From positions 1,933,001-1,997,000 of the forward strand of contig NZ_CP121106.1 in NCBI RefSeq assembly GCF_029623755.1: a stretch of DNA of 64,000 nt, written 5' to 3'. The translations under genes were made by a program, and so were the position numbers. Positions 1-8,994 of this stretch are shown in pieces. Source of the DNA: Altererythrobacter sp. CAU 1644. GTDB taxonomy: Bacteria; Pseudomonadota; Alphaproteobacteria; Sphingomonadales; Sphingomonadaceae. The notes under the pieces were generated by a model. That model was given only the letters and a program-made list of their open reading frames with translations, searched no databases and was not told the origin of the DNA. The first letter of the stretch is position 1, and every line of letters starts with the position of its first letter.

Positions 1-1067
1 ATGATCGCAAACACCAGCAGCACGCTGGGCTTCCCGGCGACTTCCGGAAAGACGTCGAAGACGTAGAGCAGGTAGAGCAGCGTGTTGAAGGAGATCGACG
101 CCAGCCCCGAGAATATCGCCGCCTGGCGCTTGCCCAGTCGGCGGGCGAGCGGTGCGACGACGAAGAAGGCCGCGATCATCGTCCCGAACAGGATCAGCGC
201 ATAGGCGGTCTTCTCGGCCTGGTCGAACAGCCACAGGAAACCGATCATGTAATTGCTCAGCGAAAAGGCGATGCCTTGGTTCACGAAGCTGAACAGCGCG
301 GCGAAAACGAGCCACAGAAAAGCGCGGTTGGACAGGGTCTGGCGCATCTCCCCTGCAATCTGCCTCAGCCCACCAGTATTTGCGGGAAGCGGCGGCGAGG
401 GCTTTGCAATGCGCTTGTGCTGGCCGGCAGCGGACAGCAGTACAGCGCCCGCCATCAACACCGCCCCGGTCAGCGAATAGGCGGCGTAACCGGCCGGATC
501 GGTCTCCCCGGCGGCGCGGAAAAACACCGCATAGGCGAGGATCAGGATCAGCAGGCCTCCGGCCCAGCCGAACAGGAAGCGATAGCGCATCAGGATGGTG
601 CGTTCGTCGTAGTCCCCGGTTAGTTCGGGGACGAGGGCGATCGAGGGCACTTCGCACATCGAGACGAGCGAACGCACCACGATCGCCCAGCCGACCAGCC
701 AGACGATCGTCATCGCGTCGCTGGCTTCGGGCGGATGCCACAAGGCCATCCAGGCAAAGGCGAGCGGGATGGGTGCGCCATAGAGCCAGGGTAGGCGCCT
801 GCCCCAGCGGGTCTGCGTCCGGTCGGTCAACTCGCCAATCACCGGATCGACGAAGGCATCGGCAATCAGCGCGACCATGATCGCGGTGCCGACGAGGCCC
901 GCATCGAGACCGACGACCTGATTGTAGAACAGCAGCAGGAAGGTCGCGAAACCGTTCTCCTTCACCCCATAGGCGATGCTGCCAAAGCCATGCACGACTT
1001 TGAGCCGGACCGGCAGTCGTTCGGGCGGTGGAGTAGGGATCACAGGGGCAGCAGGAGAAAGACTCAT
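1..1067 (-). CDS. MFS transporter, GPH (MelB-like) family, partial at window edge
   Basis: Reading the minus strand from an ATG at 1067 gives an open frame that runs off the left edge (at least 355 residues) with many hydrophobic segments. The start of the protein has the GPH-type pattern VKENGFATFLLLFYNQ, then a loop DRTQTRWGRRLPWL, the usual cytoplasmic DRT-x-RWGRRRPW motif of glycoside-pentoside-hexuronide:cation symporters. It would sit in the inner membrane and import a sugar or glycoside. Its ATG overlaps the TGA of the upstream SDR by 4 nt (ATGA), so the two are translationally coupled. The substrate cannot be read from sequence. The C-terminus lies outside the window. Confidence 0.85.
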   Translation of the reverse strand, partial: MSLSPAAPVIPTPPPERLPVRLKVVHGFGSIAYGVKENGFATFLLLFYNQVVGLDAGLVGTAIMVALIADAFVDPVIGELTDRTQTRWGRRLPWLYGAPIPLAFAWMALWHPPEASDAMTIVWLVGWAIVVRSLVSMCEVPSIALVPELTGDYDERTILMRYRFLFGWAGGLLILILAYAVFFRAAGETDPAGYAAYSLTGAVLMAGAVLLSAAGQHKRIAKPSPPLPANTGGLRQIAGEMRQTLSNRAFLWLVFAALFSFVNQGIAFSLSNYMIGFLWLFDQAEKTAYALILFGTMIAAFFVVAPLARRLGKRQAAIFSGLASISFNTLLYLLYVFDVFPEVAGKPSVLLVFAI

Positions 1068-1933
1068 TCGGCTTGAGCTTGCCTCGCTTCTTCCTCGAGC
1101 GCTTCGAGTGGCGCATAGACACCCGGCTCATCGGGATCCCAGCTGTAGCGCGGCCCGAGCGTAAGCCCGCCATCGACCAGCAGCGATGTACCGGTCACGA
1201 AGCCCGCCGCATCGCTCGCCAGATAGGCGCAAGCCTCGGCGATATCGCGCGATTGCCCGCCGCGTTTCACCGGCTGTGCGTTCGAGCTCATCTGGGCGAT
1301 CATGCCCTTGGCCAATTCCTTCTGGTCGTCTGTCACGGCGAGGTTGCGCGTGAAGATGTTCGTGTTGATGAAGCCGGGCTGGATCGCGTTGACGCGGATG
1401 TTGAACTGGGCGAGATCGGCCGCCGCCATCTTTGTGAGGTGCAGCACCCCGGCCTTGGCGACGGCATACGCGGTGGGCGAATAGCCCGGGCCGACGGCCG
1501 CCACGCTTGAGACGTTGACGATCGAAGCGCCCGGCCTGCCCATCATGTGCGGCGCTGCATAACGGATGCACATTGCCACCGATCGCAACAGCAGGTCCAT
1601 CGTGCGGTCCCACTCGTCGGGCTCGATTTCGTGGATCGGCGGGCGTTCGCCCGGCGCTCCTGCATTGTTGAACAGCACGTCGATCCCGCCGGTTTCGCCA
1701 GCGGCGTGATCCATCAGCGCCTTGATCTCAGCGGGCGAGCACACATCGCAGCGTTTGAAACGGATCGATCCACCCGTGTCATTCGCGCTGCCATCGGCCA
1801 CGCGGCGGCCGTTCGCCTCATCGATGTCGCTGGCGTAGACCGTCGCGCCTTCGGTCGCGAACAACCGGGCCGCTTCTTCGCCAATGCCCGATCCCGCGCC
1901 GGTGATGACCACGGTCTTGCCAGAGAATCGCAT
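1064..1933 (-). CDS. SDR-family NAD(P)-dependent oxidoreductase
   Basis: A 289-aa classical short-chain dehydrogenase. It has the cofactor motif TGAGSGIG near residues 11-18, NNAG near residue 90, and the catalytic S...YxxxK set in VSSVAAVG and YAVAKAG. An Asp after beta-2 (YASDIDEA) suggests NAD(H) preference, which is an inference. The tail after about residue 255 is longer than in most SDRs and rich in Glu/Ala. It is the first gene of a two-gene minus-strand unit with the MFS transporter. Its start lies about 170 bp from the divergent acyl-CoA dehydrogenase operon, so the spacer probably holds both promoters. The substrate is unknown. Confidence 0.9.
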   Translation of the reverse strand: MRFSGKTVVITGAGSGIGEEAARLFATEGATVYASDIDEANGRRVADGSANDTGGSIRFKRCDVCSPAEIKALMDHAAGETGGIDVLFNNAGAPGERPPIHEIEPDEWDRTMDLLLRSVAMCIRYAAPHMMGRPGASIVNVSSVAAVGPGYSPTAYAVAKAGVLHLTKMAAADLAQFNIRVNAIQPGFINTNIFTRNLAVTDDQKELAKGMIAQMSSNAQPVKRGGQSRDIAEACAYLASDAAGFVTGTSLLVDGGLTLGPRYSWDPDEPGVYAPLEALEEEARQAQAE

Positions 1934-2104
1934 GGTCTCTCCTTCCCATTTCGATTTGAAACCAGCTTAGGCGCAAGCAGGGGCGCGTCAACGGCGGCGA
2001 TGCCGACGCTACGGCATGGCGGAGGCCGAGAACTTAGCTTGCGGCCTTCGACCGAATCACCCTAACGTAAGCGTCAACCGGAAGTGACCAAAGGAGAGTC
2101 GGTG

Positions 2105-3298
2105 GTGTCCGATCTTGATGCTTTCCGCTCCGAAACACGCGCGTGGCTCGAAGCGAATTGTCCCCCCGAAATGCGCGAACCCGTCCGCGACGAGGAAGAC
2201 ATCTATTGGGGTGGCCGCAACGCCAAATTCAAGAACGACGCGCAGAAGGCATGGTTCGAAGCCTGCGTGGCGAAGGGCTATACCGTCCCGGCGTGGCCCA
2301 AGGACTACGGCGGCGCTGGCCTGACCCCGCCCGAGGCGAAGATCCTGCGCGAGGAAATGAGCCGCATCGGCGCGCGCCCGCCGCTCTCGAGCTTCGGGAT
2401 CTGGATGCTCGGCCCGGCGCTGCTGCACTTCGGCACCGAGGGCCAGAAGCAGCACTTCCTCAATGAGATCGCGCGCGGCGAAATCCGCTGGTGCCAGGGC
2501 TATTCGGAACCGGGCAGCGGCAGCGACCTGGTCTCTATGCAGACCTTTGGCGAGGACAAGGGCGATCACTGGATCGTCAATGGCCAAAAGATCTGGACCT
2601 CCTATGCCGACGAAGCCGACTGGATTTTCTGCCTCGTCCGCACCGACAAGGAGAACAAGTACCAGGGCATCACCTTCATGCTGTTCGACATGGCGGGCGA
2701 TGGCGTCTCGACCAAGCCGATCAAGCTGATCAGCGGCAACAGCCCGTTCTGCGAAACCTTCTTCGACGACGTGAAGGTGCCCAAGAGCTATGGCGACGAC
2801 ATCCCCGGCTATGTGGGCGAGATCAACCGAGGCTGGGACGTGGCAAAATACCTCCTCGGGCACGAACGCGAGATGATTTCCGGCGCAGGCGGCGGTACGC
2901 GGACGGCCGCGATCGGCGCGGCGATGAAGCGCCTCGCCGGCAAGGAAGGCGGCGAGATCGATCCGGTGCTGCGAGCCGAGCTGGCGATGTTCGATGTCGA
3001 TGCGCTCGCATATGCCTGCATGGGCGAGAAATTCCTCGACGAGGTCAAGGTCGGCAAGGCACATCCGGCGCAGCCCAACATGATGAAATACGCCGGGACC
3101 GAGCTCAACAAGCGCCGTCACGAATTGATGATGAGCGTGGGCGGCTCGCGCAGCCTCGAATGGGACAGCGACGCGACCGGGGGCGGCAAACCTTCGCGCA
3201 ACTGGCTGAGAACCAAGGCCAATTCGATCGAGGGCGGCACCAGCGAGGTCATGCTCAACGTCATTTCCAAACGCATTCTTGACCTGCCGGGAGCCTGA
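2105..3298 (+). CDS. acyl-CoA dehydrogenase, catalytic-type subunit
   Basis: A 397-aa FAD acyl-CoA dehydrogenase. I chose the GTG at 2105 because AAGGAG at 2091-2096 sits 8 nt upstream; an in-frame GTG at 2084 would add seven residues but has no such site. Typical motifs are YSEPGSGSD, WTSYADEADW and the C-terminal IEGGTSEV, whose first Glu is at the position of the catalytic base in this family. It would alpha,beta-dehydrogenate an acyl-CoA. The next gene, 3 nt downstream, is a second ACAD without that Glu. Such pairs form alpha2beta2 enzymes on bulky substrates such as steroid side chains in actinobacteria, so a heteromeric enzyme is likely (inference). Confidence 0.93.
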   Translation: MSDLDAFRSETRAWLEANCPPEMREPVRDEEDIYWGGRNAKFKNDAQKAWFEACVAKGYTVPAWPKDYGGAGLTPPEAKILREEMSRIGARPPLSSFGIWMLGPALLHFGTEGQKQHFLNEIARGEIRWCQGYSEPGSGSDLVSMQTFGEDKGDHWIVNGQKIWTSYADEADWIFCLVRTDKENKYQGITFMLFDMAGDGVSTKPIKLISGNSPFCETFFDDVKVPKSYGDDIPGYVGEINRGWDVAKYLLGHEREMISGAGGGTRTAAIGAAMKRLAGKEGGEIDPVLRAELAMFDVDALAYACMGEKFLDEVKVGKAHPAQPNMMKYAGTELNKRRHELMMSVGGSRSLEWDSDATGGGKPSRNWLRTKANSIEGGTSEVMLNVISKRILDLPGA

Positions 3299-3301
3299 TC
3301 A

Positions 3302-4441
3302 ATGCCACTTTATCACGACGAAGATCAGGCGATGCTGGCCGATAGCGCCAGCCAGTTCATGGCCGAGGAAGGCGCGATCGCGAAACAGCTGCGCCATTGG
3401 CGCGACCGTGAATGCAAGGACGGTTTCGGCCATGCGCTGTGGAAGCAGTTTGCCGAAATGGGCTTCACCGGCATCATGGTCGACGAGGCCGATGGCGGCA
3501 TGGGCATGGGCAATGTCGAAGCCGGGATCGTGCTCGAACAGATCGGGCGCAACCTGACACCTTCGCCCTTCCTCACCAGCAGCGTGCTGGCCGCGACCGC
3601 GCTCAAGCACGGCAGCGACGACCTCAAGGGTCGCTACCTGCCCGGCCTGCTCGCGGGCGACAGCGTGTTCGCGGTGGCGATCGACGAGGGCGCCAAGCAT
3701 CGGCCCGAGCGGGTCGCCTGCAAGGCCGAGAGGTCGGGCAATGGCTTCAAGCTGTCGGGGCGGAAGGATTTCGTGATCCAGGGCGCCAGCGCGGATATGC
3801 TCGTGGTTGCTGCGCGCACCTCGGGCGGCGACAGCGATGCCGATGGCATCACCCTGTTCGCCGTGCCCAAGGATGCGGCCGGAATGAGCCATGATGCTGT
3901 GCGGCTGGTCGACAGCTCCATGGCCACGCACACCAGTTTCGACGGCGTCGAACTCGATGGCGATGCGGTGATCGGCGAGGTCGATGGCGGGCGCGAAATC
4001 CTCAACCAGGTGCTGATGGCGGGCCGAGTCGGCGCGGCGGCAGAGGGTGTCGGCGTGGCTGGCGGCGCGATGGACATGACCATCGATTATCTCAAGCAGC
4101 GCAAGCAGTTCGGCCAGCTGATCGGCGAGTTCCAGGCGCTGCAGCACCGCGCGGCGCATCTCTATTCCGAGGTCGAGATCGCGCGGGCGGCAACGATCAA
4201 GGCCGCGCAGATGCTCGATGCCGGCAGCGACCAGGCCGACCTGATGGCTTCGGTGGCCAAGGCCAAGGTGGCCAAGGCGGCCGGGCTCGCAGTCCGCGAA
4301 GGCGTGCAGATGCATGGCGGCATCGGTATGACCGACGAGTATGACATCGGGCTCTATATGAAGCGCGACCGCGCCTTGCAGGAATTCATGGGCGACGCCT
4401 ACTACCACGCCAACCGTGTCGCCGAACTGTCAGGCTACTGA
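3302..4441 (+). CDS. acyl-CoA dehydrogenase, non-catalytic-type partner subunit
   Basis: A 379-aa ACAD-family protein starting 3 nt after the stop of its partner. It has the family layout: N-terminal helical domain, beta domain with the degenerate stretch SGRKDFVIQGASADML, and C-terminal helices with QMHGGIGMTDEYD. At the position where the partner has the catalytic Glu it instead reads LQEFMGDAYYH (around residues 360-369), so the usual YEGT/GGTSE signature is absent. This matches the subunit that contributes FAD and structural contacts in heterotetrameric ACADs. An alternative is a standalone enzyme using a Glu elsewhere. Confidence 0.88.
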   Translation: MPLYHDEDQAMLADSASQFMAEEGAIAKQLRHWRDRECKDGFGHALWKQFAEMGFTGIMVDEADGGMGMGNVEAGIVLEQIGRNLTPSPFLTSSVLAATALKHGSDDLKGRYLPGLLAGDSVFAVAIDEGAKHRPERVACKAERSGNGFKLSGRKDFVIQGASADMLVVAARTSGGDSDADGITLFAVPKDAAGMSHDAVRLVDSSMATHTSFDGVELDGDAVIGEVDGGREILNQVLMAGRVGAAAEGVGVAGGAMDMTIDYLKQRKQFGQLIGEFQALQHRAAHLYSEVEIARAATIKAAQMLDAGSDQADLMASVAKAKVAKAAGLAVREGVQMHGGIGMTDEYDIGLYMKRDRALQEFMGDAYYHANRVAELSGY

Positions 4442-4452
4442 GGAGAATGGCA

Positions 4453-5262
4453 ATGATGAATTTGAGGGATCTCTTCGGTCTGGAAGGGCGCGTCGCGCTC
4501 GTCACCGGCGGTTCGCGCGGCATCGGCAAGATGATCGTCGAAGGGCTGCTCGAGGCGGGCTGCGAGCGCGTCTACATCGTCGCGCGCAAGAAGGAGCAGG
4601 TTGAAGAAACCGCCAACGAGCTGGGCGAAAAGGTGATCGGCCTGGTCGGCGATCTGTCGCAGATGGACGGCATCCAGCAACTGGCCGATGAAATCGCCGA
4701 GCGCGAGGACAAGCTTGACCTGCTCGTCAACAATGCGGGAGCTGCCTGGGGTGAGCCGTTCGAGGAATTCAGCGAGGCGGGCTGGCACCGCACCGTCGAC
4801 CTCAATCTCAAGACCCCCTTCTTCCTGACGCAGAAGCTCTATCCGCTGCTCAAGGCCGCAGCGAGCGTGGAACGCCCGGCCAAGGTCCTGATGATCGCCT
4901 CGATAGACGGGATGAAGACCAACCCATGGGAAACCTATCCCTACCAGGCGTCGAAGGCGGGCCTGATCCACCTGACGCGCCGGATGGCCGCGCGACTGGT
5001 GCAGGACAATATCATCGTCAACGGTATCGGGCCTGGCGCCTTCCCGTCGGCAATGAACCGTGCCGCCCGCGACAATGCCGAGATGGTCAGGCGCGGGGTC
5101 CCCTCCCGCCGCGTCGGCGTGACCGAGGACATGGCCGCAGGCGCGATCTACCTGCTCAGCCGTGCGGGCGACTATGTCGTCGGCACGACGATCCCGATCG
5201 ACGGCGGCGTGGTCAATGCGAATATCGGCGCGGGCAATTTCGTCGATCCAAGCGGGGAGTAA
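4453..5262 (+). CDS. SDR-family oxidoreductase (RhlG-like)
   Basis: A 269-aa SDR. AGGAG at 4441-4445 is too close to the ATG at 4447, so the ATG at 4453 (7-nt spacing) or 4456 is the better start. Motifs are TGGSRGIGK, LLVNNAGAAWGEPF, a Ser in MIASIDGM, and YPYQASKAG carrying the Tyr and Lys. The C-terminus DGGVVNANIG is typical of 3-oxoacyl reductase-like SDRs. The ASIDG...YPYQASKAG pattern resembles RhlG-like members. It is the last gene of the ACAD operon, so a role in reducing or oxidising a 3-hydroxy/3-oxoacyl intermediate or the parent alcohol fits the setting (inference). Confidence 0.9.
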   Translation: MMNLRDLFGLEGRVALVTGGSRGIGKMIVEGLLEAGCERVYIVARKKEQVEETANELGEKVIGLVGDLSQMDGIQQLADEIAEREDKLDLLVNNAGAAWGEPFEEFSEAGWHRTVDLNLKTPFFLTQKLYPLLKAAASVERPAKVLMIASIDGMKTNPWETYPYQASKAGLIHLTRRMAARLVQDNIIVNGIGPGAFPSAMNRAARDNAEMVRRGVPSRRVGVTEDMAAGAIYLLSRAGDYVVGTTIPIDGGVVNANIGAGNFVDPSGE

Positions 5263-5341
5263 TCGCCGCCGGGCCGGAGCCTCGAATGCTGGCGACAGGT
5301 CGATCTTGCCTGCTAGGAAGGTCGCAGCGTTGCGATAGCGG

Positions 5342-6772
5342 GTGAAGGCGATGGGTCAGGAAATCAGCGTCGAGGGTTTCACGGAGGACGATCGCTCCCG
5401 GTTCGGTGCCCGGCTGGCCCGCGAAACGGCGCTGCTGCGCATAACTCTCGAGAGTGGCAGCCTCTCGCAAGCCGGGCCTCGTATCGGCCTTGAGCTCGAA
5501 GCCTGGCTGATCGACCACAATTTCTATCCCGCGCCGCACAACCAGTCGTTTCTCGACCGGCTGGACGACGTGTCCGTGGTCGCCGAGTTGTCGCGCTTCA
5601 ATATCGAAATCAACACCCCGGTCGAAGAGATCGCGGGCGAGGGGCTGGGCCGGATGCATGCCCACCTGAGCCAGACAATGCGCCGCTGCACCGCCAACGC
5701 GCATGACGATGTCGATACCGTGGTCGCCATCGGCACCTTGCCGACCCTGCGCGAGGAAGACCTGTCGCTCGACATGATGACGCCATCCAATCGCTACAGC
5801 GCGCTCAACAATGAGGCGATGCGGATGCGCGGCGGCGCCCCGATCGCGATCGAGATCGAGGGTTGCATCGCGGGATCGGCAGGTTTCCGCACCGATTACC
5901 GCGACGTGATGCTTGAAGCGGCGACGACGTCGCTGCAATTGCACCTCCAGCTTCCGCCCGAGCGCCTGTTGCACGCCTTCAATGCCTCGCTCATGCTCAG
6001 CGCGCCGCTGGTGGCAATCTCCGCAAATTCTCCGTTCCTGTTCGGCCGCCCCTTGTGGCACGAGACGCGGATTCCCGTGTTCGAACAGGCGTTGGCGCAA
6101 CCGGCCTCGAGCCAGCGAGTGACCTTCGGATCGAGCTATGCCGAGGCGGACCTCGTCGAGACATTCGAGGAGAACTGCGGCGAATATCCTGTGATGCTGC
6201 CGTTCTGCGATGATCGAGACGACGCCGCCTTCGCCTGCCTGCGACTGCACAATGGCACCCTGTGGCGCTGGGTCCGGCCGCTGGTCGGCTTCGATGGCGA
6301 CGGTACGCCGCATCTCAGGATCGAGCAGCGCGTCATGCCGGCTGGGCCGAGCGTGCTCGACATGATGGCCAACGCCGCTTTCTATTTCGGAACCGTCCAC
6401 GAATTGGCGAGCTTCGCGCCTGCCGCCAAGGCGGAACTTCCCTTCGACAAGGCGCGCGCGAATTTCTATGCCGCCGCTCGCCATGGCCTGGGTGCGGAAA
6501 TCGACTGGTTCGGGCGCAAGGGGCGGCGACCGGTCCGGGAGGTGATCAAGGAACTGTTGCCAATGGCCGAGCGCGGTCTCCGCGCGCAAGGCATGGCCGA
6601 GGAGCTGATCGACAAATACCTCTCGGTCATTGCGCTGCGCGTGGCCTGCGGTCGCAACGGCGCCAGCTGGCAACTCGCGCATTTCGAACGCTACGGCGAC
6701 GTCCATCGGCTGACCGCCGACTACCTGTCGCACCAACGCTCCGGACTTCCGGTCCACGAGTGGCCGCTCTGA
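5342..6772 (+). CDS. GCS2-family carboxylate-amine ligase-like protein
   Basis: About 476 aa from the GTG at 5342; an ATG at 5351 is an equally good start. The protein resembles glutamate-cysteine ligase family 2. It has an early LELEAWLID metal/ATP-type acidic motif, FNIEINTP, a PSNRYSALN segment, and HLRIEQRVMPAGPSVLDMMANAAF late in the fold, where GCS2 proteins carry acidic/Arg active-site residues. True GshA function is uncertain because many GCS2 proteins are uncharacterised ATP-dependent amide ligases. It is followed after 14 nt by an M14 deacylase-like gene, and the pair suggests making and breaking an amide bond on an amino-acid-like compound (inference). Confidence 0.75.
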   Translation: MKAMGQEISVEGFTEDDRSRFGARLARETALLRITLESGSLSQAGPRIGLELEAWLIDHNFYPAPHNQSFLDRLDDVSVVAELSRFNIEINTPVEEIAGEGLGRMHAHLSQTMRRCTANAHDDVDTVVAIGTLPTLREEDLSLDMMTPSNRYSALNNEAMRMRGGAPIAIEIEGCIAGSAGFRTDYRDVMLEAATTSLQLHLQLPPERLLHAFNASLMLSAPLVAISANSPFLFGRPLWHETRIPVFEQALAQPASSQRVTFGSSYAEADLVETFEENCGEYPVMLPFCDDRDDAAFACLRLHNGTLWRWVRPLVGFDGDGTPHLRIEQRVMPAGPSVLDMMANAAFYFGTVHELASFAPAAKAELPFDKARANFYAAARHGLGAEIDWFGRKGRRPVREVIKELLPMAERGLRAQGMAEELIDKYLSVIALRVACGRNGASWQLAHFERYGDVHRLTADYLSHQRSGLPVHEWPL

Positions 6773-6786
6773 AAGCTTCAAGCGAC

Positions 6787-7791
6787 ATGACCTCGCTCAC
6801 ACTCCTGCAGGCGCTGCCCGACGGATTCCTCGACTGCGGCGCGAGGGACCTTCACCGCATCCTTAAGGGGCCGACGCTGATCGAACTCCCGGGAAAAAGC
6901 GGGGCGCCGCTGTTCGTGTCGATCCTGCTGCATGGGAACGAGGATTCGGGACTGGGCGCGATCCAGCGCGTGCTGCGCGCCCATACGGGGCGGAGCCTGC
7001 CTCGCCCGCTGATGCTGCTCATCGGGAATGTGGAGGCAGCACGGGAGGGGCTGCGCAGGGTGGAGAACCAGCCCGATTACAACCGGATCTGGCCGGGCGC
7101 CGAGCAGGGCAGCGATACGCCCGCTGGCCAGGTCATGGCCGAGGTGCATCGGCGCGTAGTCGAACGCGGAGCCTTTGCCGCGCTCGACCTCCACAACAAC
7201 ACCGGGCGCAACCCGCATTATGGCGTTATCTGCACGCGCGATGACGGCGTGCGCGGGCTGGCGGCGCTGTTCGCGCCGCGTGCGGTGCTGTTTCGCGGAT
7301 TGCCGGGGACGCAGACGGCCTCTTTCAGCGGTCTCGTCCCGGCGATGACGGCGGAGTGCGGACAGCCGGGAAGCGATGCCAATGCGGTTGCAGGCGCGCG
7401 CTTTATCGAAGCGGTGCTGTCGCTGGAGGAATTGCCGAGCGGGGCGTCGGCGGGCGAAGGGCTCGAACTTTATCACACGCTCGGTGTGGTGAGGGTCAAA
7501 CCGGAAATCTCACTCGGGCCGGGTTCCGCATCCCCGCATCTGTCGCTCGAACCGCATCTGGACGAGTACAATTTCCAGCCTGTTGCCGCGGCAACCGCTT
7601 TCGGCAAGACGGACCATCCGCGCCCGCTCGAGCTCATCGACGAGACGGGCCGCGACATCGCGGACAGGTTCTTCCAGGTCGAGGATGGCGTGCTGCGGCT
7701 GAGCGAGGCCGCAATACCGGCCATGCTGACGCTCGACGAGCGCATCATCCGCCAGGACTGCCTGTGCTACCTGATGGAGCGGCTTGAGTAG
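6787..7791 (+). CDS. M14-family succinylglutamate desuccinylase/aspartoacylase-like hydrolase
   Basis: A 334-aa protein from the ATG at 6787; the open frame extends further upstream but overlaps the GCS2 gene. It has the zinc-binding HGNE motif in ILLHGNEDSG (about residues 49-52) and DLHNNTG, the third-ligand region of the AstE/aspartoacylase branch of M14 carboxypeptidases. It should hydrolyse an N-acyl-amino acid or similar amide in the cytoplasm, as no signal peptide is present. The 14-nt spacing to the GCS2-like gene implies co-transcription. The gene is convergent with gmk. The exact substrate is unknown. Confidence 0.8.
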   Translation: MTSLTLLQALPDGFLDCGARDLHRILKGPTLIELPGKSGAPLFVSILLHGNEDSGLGAIQRVLRAHTGRSLPRPLMLLIGNVEAAREGLRRVENQPDYNRIWPGAEQGSDTPAGQVMAEVHRRVVERGAFAALDLHNNTGRNPHYGVICTRDDGVRGLAALFAPRAVLFRGLPGTQTASFSGLVPAMTAECGQPGSDANAVAGARFIEAVLSLEELPSGASAGEGLELYHTLGVVRVKPEISLGPGSASPHLSLEPHLDEYNFQPVAAATAFGKTDHPRPLELIDETGRDIADRFFQVEDGVLRLSEAAIPAMLTLDERIIRQDCLCYLMERLE

Positions 7792-7823
7792 CTCAAGCGG
7801 GTGTCGGGTCGCCCCAGCGAAAA

Positions 7824-8471
7824 CTACTGCGTCAATTCGCGGACGAAGGGGATCAGCCCGGTCTGCCGCGTACGGCGCATCCGCTCGGCATGCAGGATTT
7901 CGCGGACTTTGACGAAGCATTCGTCGACATCGTCGTTGATCACGACGTAATCATATTCGGCCCAATGGCTGATCTCGCCGCGCGCGCGATCCATTCGCGC
8001 ATCGATCACTTCGGCGCTGTCCTGCGCCCTGCTCTCCAGGCGGCGGCGCAGCTCGGGCAGGCTCGGCGGGAGGATGAAGACCGAAACGACGTCCTGCTGG
8101 TCCTTCTGGTAGAGCTGTTGGGTGCCCTGCCAATCGATGTCGAAGAGGAAATCTTCCCCTTCTTTCAGGCCCTTGCGGATGGCACCCTTGGGCGTGCCGT
8201 AACGGTGCCCGAACACGTGGGCCCATTCGTAGAACTCGTCCTGTTCGACCATCTTGTCGAAGGTGGTGTCGTCGACGAAGAAGTAGTCGACGCCGTGGAC
8301 TTCGCCCGAGCGCCTGGGCCGCGTGGTGGCCGAGACCGACAGCCTGATCTCATCATCCGCCATCAGCAGCATGTGCGAGATGGTCGTCTTTCCTGCACCC
8401 GAGGGCGAGGACAGGATGAACATCAGTCCGCGGCGATGGAGCTTGTCCGAATTGTGTGTGCTGTCGGCCAT
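7824..8471 (-). CDS. gmk: guanylate kinase
   Basis: A 215-aa protein with the P-loop SSPSGAGKTT near residue 25 and the GMP-binding pattern SATTRPRRSGEVHGVDYFF, both diagnostic of guanylate kinase (GMP + ATP to GDP + ADP). Later segments YGTPKGAI and LFDIDWQG also match the family. It is slightly long at the N-terminus (about 15 extra residues before the beta-1 strand); an internal ATG at MFILSS is possible, but the first ATG leaves a normal fold. It is a cytoplasmic housekeeping enzyme. Confidence 0.97.
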   Translation of the reverse strand: MADSTHNSDKLHRRGLMFILSSPSGAGKTTISHMLLMADDEIRLSVSATTRPRRSGEVHGVDYFFVDDTTFDKMVEQDEFYEWAHVFGHRYGTPKGAIRKGLKEGEDFLFDIDWQGTQQLYQKDQQDVVSVFILPPSLPELRRRLESRAQDSAEVIDARMDRARGEISHWAEYDYVVINDDVDECFVKVREILHAERMRRTRQTGLIPFVRELTQ

Positions 8472-8527
8472 GCGCGCTGTTGGCCTAGCTGGCGAGGTGA
8501 ATCAAGGGGCGGTGGGCAAATGCGCCG

Positions 8528-8953
8528 TCACTTTTTCTCGGTCATTTGCTCGATCTGTTTCTCACCGCGTCGCCGCGCTTCGCGCTTCGAAAGCCCGCGG
8601 TCGTAGAGCGTCTTCGCGATCAGTCCGCCGCCTACCAGCAGCGCGCCGGGGATCGAACGCGTCGCGATCTTGCTGGCGCCGTAGAGGATCAGGCTGCTCG
8701 CCATGGTCCGGTTGTTGATCATTTCGCGCGCCGTCTCGCGATCGTAGCCGGCGCGCAGCATGCCCTTTTGCATGCTGTTGCGCATGATGCGCCCCGCGCC
8801 GCGCAGGACGATATCGGCGATCAGGATATTGGTCGCAGGATTGGTGCTGGGGCCGGGCATGCCGCCGGTCTGCTGCTTGACCACGCGCGCCAGTGGCTTG
8901 GCCGCTTCTGCGGCCTGGTCGCTGACTTTCTCGCCGATTGGTTTCTTGGCCAT
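8528..8953 (-). CDS. conserved hypothetical protein, probably membrane-associated
   Basis: A 141-aa protein from the ATG at 8953 (AGGGG lies just upstream); the open frame extends to 8983 but has no better start. It begins MAKKPIGEKVS, has an Ala/Gly-rich hydrophobic stretch around SIPGALLVGGGLIAKTLY, and ends in a strongly charged tail (KREARRRGEKQIEQMTEKK). No catalytic motif is visible. It lies between gmk and sspB on the same strand with short gaps. I do not recognise a named family. Confidence 0.75.
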   Translation of the reverse strand: MAKKPIGEKVSDQAAEAAKPLARVVKQQTGGMPGPSTNPATNILIADIVLRGAGRIMRNSMQKGMLRAGYDRETAREMINNRTMASSLILYGASKIATRSIPGALLVGGGLIAKTLYDRGLSKREARRRGEKQIEQMTEKK

Positions 8954-8994
8954 GGAGCCCCTGCTATCCGCAGCAGCGCGCAAGGTGATGCGCG

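Noticed and set aside
2057..3121. Long minus-strand open frame of 354 codons opposite the first acyl-CoA dehydrogenase
   Set aside because: It is the antisense shadow of a GC-rich gene. The composition is Arg/Ala/His-rich and low-complexity, and the plus-strand frame carries clear ACAD motifs.
5213..6781. 522-codon minus-strand frame opposite the GCS2-like gene
   Set aside because: It is the reverse of a motif-bearing gene, rich in Arg/His/Gln repeats, and would also overlap two other genes.
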